Below, piece by piece: positions 58,101 through 64,000 of a stretch of DNA of 64,000 nucleotides. Made by a program: the position numbers and the translations under genes. This stretch comes from Clusia tigrina (Eukaryota > Arthropoda > Insecta > Diptera > Clusiidae), in contig OV050032.1 in NCBI GenBank assembly GCA_920105625.2, positions 75,559,879 through 75,623,878 of the forward strand, read 5' to 3'. Numbering within the stretch: position 1 is the first letter of the stretch; every line of letters begins with the position of its first letter. The notes under the pieces were generated by a model. It was not told where the DNA came from. It saw only the letters and a program-made list of their open reading frames with translations, and did not search any database.

Positions 58101-61080
58101 TCAAGGGTAGCATAGCTTTGAGCGATAGCTTAAATTGACAAGAGGCTCGAGTACTTTATTGTTACAAAATGTCAAGGTTCTATGACGCTCCAGTAAAAAG
58201 TTACAAGCATTTGAATATTGCAATCTTTGATAGGTGTAGGACGTACCATATAGAAGTTAGGGCCATTTGAAGTTTTATGAGTGTTTGAATTGGGACTCAA
58301 GGGTAGCATAGCATTGAGCGATAGCTTAAATTGACAAGAGGGTTGAGTGCTTTATTGTTACAAAATTTCAAGGTTTTATGACGCTCCAGTAAAAAGTTAC
58401 AAGCATTTGGATGTTGCAAACTTTGATAGGTGTAGGACGTACCGTATAGAAGTTAGGGCCGTTTGAAGTTTTATAAGTGTTTGATTTGGGACTCAAGGGT
58501 AGCATAGCTTTGAGCGATAGCTTAAATTGACAAGAGGCTCGAGTACTTTATTGTTACAAAATTTCAAGGTTCTATGACGCTCCAGTAAAAAGTTACAAGC
58601 ATTTGAATATTGCAATCTTTGATAGGTGTAGGACGTACCATATAGAAGTTAGGGCCATTTGAAGTTTTATCAGTGTTTGATTTGGGACTCAAGGGTAGCA
58701 TAGCATTGAGCGATAGCTTAAATTGACAAGAGGGTCGAGTGCTTTATTGTTACAAAATTTCAAGGTTTTCTGACGCTCCAGTAAAAAGTTACAAGCATTT
58801 GGATGTTGCAAAGTTTGATAGGTGTAGGACGTACCGTATAGAAGTTAGAACCATTTAAAGTTTTATCAGTGTTTGATTTGGGACTCAAGAGTAGCATAGC
58901 TTTGAGCGATGGCTTAAATTGACAAGAGGGTCGAGTAGTTTATTGTTACAAAATTTCAAGGTTTTATGACGCTCCAGTAAAAAGTTACAAGCATTTGTAT
59001 GTTGCAAACTTTGATAGGTGTAGGACGTACCGTATAGAAGTTAGGGCCGTTTGAAGTTTTATAAGTGTTTGATTTGGGACTCAAGGGTGGCATAGCTTAG
59101 AGCGATAGCTTAAATTGACATGAGGCTCGAGTACTTTATTGTTACAAAATTTCAAGGTTTTATGACGCTCCAGTAAAAAGATACAAGCATTTGTATGTTG
59201 CAAACTTTGATAGGTGTAGGACGTACCGTATAGAAGTTATGGCCATTTGAAGTTTTATGAGTGTTTGAATTGAGACTCAAGGGTAGCATAGCTTTGAGCG
59301 ATAGCTTAAATTGACAAGAGGCTCGAGTACTTTATTGTTACAAAATTTCAAGGTTTTCTGACGCTCCAGTAAAAAGTTACAAGCATTTGTATGTTGCAAA
59401 CTTTGATAGGTGTAGGACGTACCGTATAGAACTTAGAACCATTTGAAGTTTTATCAACGTTTGATTTGGGACTCAAGGGTAGCATAGCTTTGAGCGATGC
59501 CTTAAATTGACAAGAGGGTCGAGTATTTTATTGTTACAAAATTTCAAGGTTTTATGACGCTTCAGTAAAAAGTTACAAGCATTTGTATGTTGCAAACTTT
59601 GATAGGTGTAGGACGTACCGTATAGAAGTTAGGGCCGTTTGAAGTTTTATAAGTGTTTGACTTGGGACTCAAGGGTGGCATAGCTTTGAGCGATAGCTTA
59701 AATTGACAAGAGGCTCGAGTACTTTATTGTTACAAAATTTCAAGGTTTTATGACGCTCCCGTAAAAAGTTACAAGCATTTGAATATTGCAAACTTTGATA
59801 GGTGTAGGACGTACCGTATAGAAGTTAGGGCCATTTGAAGTTTTATCAGTGTTTGATTTGGGACTCAAGGGTAGCATAGCTTTGAGCGATAGCTTAAATT
59901 GACAAGAGGGTCGAGTACTTTATTGTTACAAAATTTCAAGGTTTTATGACGCTCCAGTAAAAAGATACAAGCATTTGTATGTTGCAAACTTTGATAGGTG
60001 TTGGACGTACCGTATTAAAGTTATGGTCATTTGAAGTTTTATGAGTGTTTGAATTGGGACTCAAGGGTAGCATAGCTTTGAGCGATAGCTTAAATTGACA
60101 AGAGGCTCGAGTACTTTATTGTTACAAAATTTCAAGGTTTTCTGACGCTAAAGTAAAAAGTTCCAAGCATTTGTATGTTGCAAACTTTGATAGGTGTAGG
60201 ACGTACCGTATAGAAGTTAGAACCATTTGAAGTTTTATCAGTGTTTGATTTGGGACTCAAGGGTAGCATAGCTTTGAGCGATGGCTTAAATTGACAAGAG
60301 TGTCGAGTATGTTATTGTTACAAACTTTCAAGGTTTTATGACGCTCCAGTAAAAAGATACAAGCATTTGTATGTTGCAAACTTTGATAGGTGTAGGACGT
60401 ACCGTATAGAAGTTAGGGCCATTTGAAGTCTTATCAGTGTTTGATTTGGGACTCAAGGGTAGTATAGCTTTGAGCGATAGCTTAAATTGACAAGAGGCTC
60501 GAGTACTTTATTGTTACAAAATTTCAAGGTTTTCTGACGCTCCAGTGAAAAGTTACAAGCATTTGGATGTTGCAAAGTTTGATAGGTGTAGGACGTACCG
60601 TATAGAAGTTAGAACCATTTGAAGTTTTATCAGTGTTTGATTTGGGACTCAAGAGTAGCATAGCTTTGAGCGATGGCTTAAATTGACAAGAGGGTCGAGT
60701 AGTTTATTGTTACAAAATTTCCAGGTTTTATGACGCTCAAGTAAAAAGTTACAAGCATTTGTATGTTGCAAACTTTGATAGGTGTAGGACGTACCGTATT
60801 AAAGTTAGGGCCGTTTGAAGTTTTATAAGTGTTTGATTTGGGACTCAAGGGTGGCATAGCTTTGAGCGATAGCTTAAATTGACATGAGGCTCGAGTACTT
60901 TATTGTTACAAAATTTCAAGGTTTTATGACGCTCCAGTAAAAAGTTACAAGCATTTGAATGTTGCAAACTTTGATAGGTGTAGGACGTACCGTATAGAAG
61001 TTAGGGCCATTTGAAGTTTTATCAGTGTTTGATTTGGGACTCAAGGGTAGCATAGCTTTGAGCGATAGCTTAAATTGACA
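55143..61080. repeat. Higher-order repeat of 2940 bp (15 monomers), two tandem copies
   Basis: Diagnostic variants recur 2940 bp apart: GTCAAGGTTC at 55231 and 58171, GGATGTTGCAAAGTTT near 55861 and 58801, and TGTCGAGTATGTTATTG at about 57360 and 60300. I noticed only about six single-base differences between the copies. The first copy ends and the second begins near 58083, and similarity at this offset fades after 61080. Confidence 0.9.
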
Positions 61081-64000
61081 AGAGGGCCGAGTACTTTATT
61101 GTTACAAAATTTCAAGGTTTTATGACGCTCCAGTAAAAAGATACAAGCATTTGTATGTTGCAAACTTTGATAGGTGTAGGACGTACCGTATAGAAGTTAT
61201 GGCCATTTGAAGTTTTATGAGTGTTTGAATTGAGACTCAAGGGTAGCATAGCTTTGAGCGATAGCTTAAATTGACAGGAGGCTCGAGTACTTTATTGTTA
61301 CAAAATTTCAAGGTTTTCTGACGCTCCAGTAAAAAGTTACAAGCTTTTGTATGTTGCAAACTTTGATAGGTGTAGGACGTACCGTATAGAAGTTAGCACC
61401 ATTTGAAGTTTTATCAGTGTTTGATTTGGGACTCAAGGGTAGCATAGCTTTGAGCGATGGCTTAAATTGACAAGAGGGTCGAGTACTTTATTGTTACAAA
61501 ATTTCAAGGTTTTATGACGCTCCAGTAAAAAGTTACAAGCATTTGTATGTTGCAAACTTTGATAGGTGTAGGACGTACCGTATAGAAGTTAGGGCCGTTT
61601 GAAGTTTTATAAGTGTTTGATTTGGGACTCAAGGGTGGCATAGCTTTGAGCGATAGCTTAAATTGACAAGAGGCTCGAGTACTTTATTGTTACAAAATTT
61701 CAAGGTTTTATGACGCTCCAGTAAAAAGTTACAAGCATTTGAATATTGCAATCTTTGATAGGTGTAGGACGTACCTTATAGAAGTTAGGGCCATTTGAAG
61801 TTTTATCAGTGTTTGATTTGGGACTCCAGGGTAGCATAGCATTGAGCGATAGCTTAAATTGACAAGAGGGTCGAGTACTTTATTGTTACAAAATTTCAAG
61901 GTTTTATGACGCTCCAGTAAAAAGATACAAGCATTTGTATGTTGCAAACTTTGATAGGTGTAGGACGTACCGTATAGAAGTTAGGGCCATTTGAAGTCTT
62001 ATCAGTGTTTGATTTTGGACTCAAGAGTAGCATAGCTTTGAGCGATAGCTTAAATTGACAAGAGGCTCGAGTACTTTATTGTTACAAAATTTCAAGGTTT
62101 TCTGACGCTCCAGTAAAAAGTTACAAGCATTTGGATGTTGCAAAGTTTGATAGGTGTAGGACGTACCGTATAGAAGTTAGAACCATTTGAAGTTTTATCA
62201 GTGTTTGATTTGGGACTCAAGGTTAGCATAGCTTTGAGCGATGGCTTAAATATACAAGAGGGTCGAGTACTTTATTGTTACAAAATTTCAAGGTTTTATG
62301 ACGCTCCAGTAAAAAGTTACAAGCATTTGAATATTGCAATCTTTGATAGGTGTAGGACGTACCATATAGAAGTTAGGGCCATTTGAAGTTTTATCAGTGT
62401 TTGATTTGGGACTCCAGGGTGGCATAGCTTTGAGCGATAGCTTAAATTGACATGAGGCTCGAGTACTTTATTGTTACAAAATTTCAAGGTTTTATGACGC
62501 TCCAGTAAAAAGATACAAGCATTTGTATGTTGCAAACTTTGATAGGTGTAGGACGTACCGTATAGAAGTTATGGCCATTTGAAGTTTTATCAGTGTTTGA
62601 TTTGGGACTCAAGTTTAGCATAGCTTTGAGCGATGGCTTAAATTGACAAGAGGGTCGAGTACTTTATTGTTACAAAATTTCAAGGTTTTATGACGCTCCA
62701 GTAAAAAGATACAAGCATTTGTATGTTGCAAACTTTGATAGGTGTAGGACGTACCGTATAGAAGTTAGGGCCATTTGAAGTTTTATCAGTGTTTGATTTG
62801 GGACTCAAGGGTAGCATAGCTTTGAGCGATGGCTTAAATTGACAAGAGGGTCGAGTAGTTTATTGTTACAAAATTTCAAGGTTTTATGACGCTCCAGTAA
62901 AAAGATACAAGCATTTGTATGTTGCAAACTTTGATAGGTGTAGGACGTACCGTATAGAAGTTAGGGCTATTTGAAGTTTTATCAGTGTTTGATTTGGTAC
63001 TCAAGGGTAGCATAGCTTTGAGCGATAGCTTAAATTGACAAGAGGCTCGAGTACTTTATTGTTACAAAATTTCAAGGTTTTATGACGCTCCAGTAAAAAG
63101 ATACAAGCATTTGTATGTTGCAAACTTTGATAGGTGTAGGACGTACCGTATAGAAGTTAGGGCCATTTGAAATTTTATCAGTGTTTGATTTGGGACTCAA
63201 GGGTAGCATAGCTTTGAGCGATAGCTTAAATTGACAAGAGGTTCGAGTACTTTATTGTTACAAAATTTCAAGGTTTTATGACGCTCCAGTAAAAAGATAC
63301 AAGCATTTGTGTGTTGCCAACTTTGATCGGTATAGGACGTACCGTATAGAAGTTAGGGCCATTTGAAGTCTTATCAGTGTTTGATTTGGGACTCAAGGGT
63401 AGCATAGCTTTGAGCGATAGCTTAAATTGACAAGAGGTTCGAGTACTTTATTGTTACAAAATTTCAAGGTTTTCTGACGCTCCAGTAAAAATTTACAAGC
63501 ATTTGTATGTTGCAAACTTTGATAGGTGTAGGACGTACCATATAGAAGTTAGGGCCATTTGAAGTTTTATCAGTGTTTGATTTGGGACTCCAGGGTAGCA
63601 TAGCATTGAGCGATAGCTTAAATTGACAAGAGGCTCGAGTACTTTATTGTTACAAAATTTCAAGGTTTTCTGACGCTCCAGTAAAAAGTTACAAGCATTT
63701 GTATGTTGCAAACTTTGATAGGTGTAGGACGTACCGTATAGAAGTTAGCACCATTTGAAGTTTTATCAGTGTTTGATTTGGGACTCAAGGGTAGCATAGC
63801 TTTGAGCGATGGTTTAAATTGACAAGAGGGTCGAGTACTTTATTGTTACAAAATTTCAAGGTTTTATGACGCTCCAGTAAAAAATTACAAGCATTTGTAT
63901 GTTGCAAACTTTGATAGGTGTAGGACGTACCGTATAGAAGTTAGGGCCGTTTGAAGTTTTATAAGTGTTTGATTTGGGACTCAAGGGTGGCATAGCTTTG

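Larger units (their letters stand above)
49821..64000. repeat. 196-bp satellite array, running off the window
   Basis: The phrase GTTTTATGACGCTCC recurs every 196 bp (for example 49965, 50161, 50357; 62685, 62881, 63077, 63273). About 72 monomers are present, mostly over 90% alike by eye. The first monomer is shortened (137 bp), and four are 93-bp truncations (starting near 50553, 50842, 52309 and 53578) sharing one deletion that joins TTTTATG to AATTGGGACTC. ORFs inside the array are chance products. The monomer is AT-rich, as is common for heterochromatic satellites. Confidence 0.97.

Noticed and set aside
49784..63711. 60-75-aa ORFs in the satellite (for example 61729-61947)
   Set aside because: The same short frame recurs because the monomer recurs; it is broken in most monomers.
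49821..64000. CRISPR-like array
   Set aside because: Repeats are contiguous 196-bp monomers with no unique spacers, in a eukaryotic context.
1..64000. tRNA or rRNA genes
   Set aside because: I saw no cloverleaf or conserved rRNA segments. The tRNA-like similarity at 14229 is a primer-binding site.

Overview
The window looks like repeat-rich heterochromatin from an insect, most likely a fly. The evidence is two LOA-clade LINEs with DUF4780-like ORF1s, an R1-clade LINE next to a (CA)n tract, a Ty1/copia element with the internal initiator-Met tRNA primer site of Drosophila copia, a short 62-bp intron, jockey-type RT debris, fragments of an arthropod Maverick/Polinton-like element, and a long complex satellite. 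A true fruit fly (Tephritidae) is my impression, but nothing here proves it. I see no bacterial operon, tRNA, rRNA or CRISPR.

Layout. (1) 1-13317 is a head-to-tail array of a ~4.3-kb unit (exact period 4299 bp between copies 1 and 2). Each unit carries one unrecognised basic-protein gene, an AT-rich spacer and an old jockey-like RT fragment. Copies 1 and 2 of the gene are open for 277 codons, then meet an in-frame TAG. The same frame continues for 108 more codons to a TAA, followed 32 nt later by AATAAA. (2) 13318-41214 is a nest of mobile elements that replaces ~2.8 kb of one unit. It holds a minus-strand LTR-element gag/protease split by a copia element with a 5-bp target duplication. Next come pieces of a Maverick/Polinton-like element: a DUF8207-like gene, a packaging ATPase, a PLA2-like/structural protein, an adenain-like protease and a protein-primed-type family B DNA polymerase. 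These are broken by a LOA LINE (11-bp duplication) and by copies of a ~1.4-1.8-kb non-coding repeat with a terminal hairpin. A 3'-truncated R1-clade LINE and a minus-strand copia-type LTR close the nest. (3) 41215-49820 returns to the 4.3-kb unit, with a second LOA LINE (15-bp duplication) just upstream of a fourth, broken gene copy. (4) 49821-64000 is a 196-bp satellite with higher-order structure: a 2940-bp block (15 monomers) and a 1269-bp block (6 monomers plus one of 93 bp), each duplicated in tandem. It runs off the window.

How it fits together. Almost nothing here is an intact mobile gene. The Maverick-like genes are inactivated by stops, frameshifts and nested insertions. The only plausibly host-encoded, possibly functional genes are copies 1 and 2 of the tandem gene. 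The insertion order can be read from nesting: the LTR element is older than copia, the Maverick is older than LOA-1 and the hairpin repeats, and the 4.3-kb unit is older than LOA-2.
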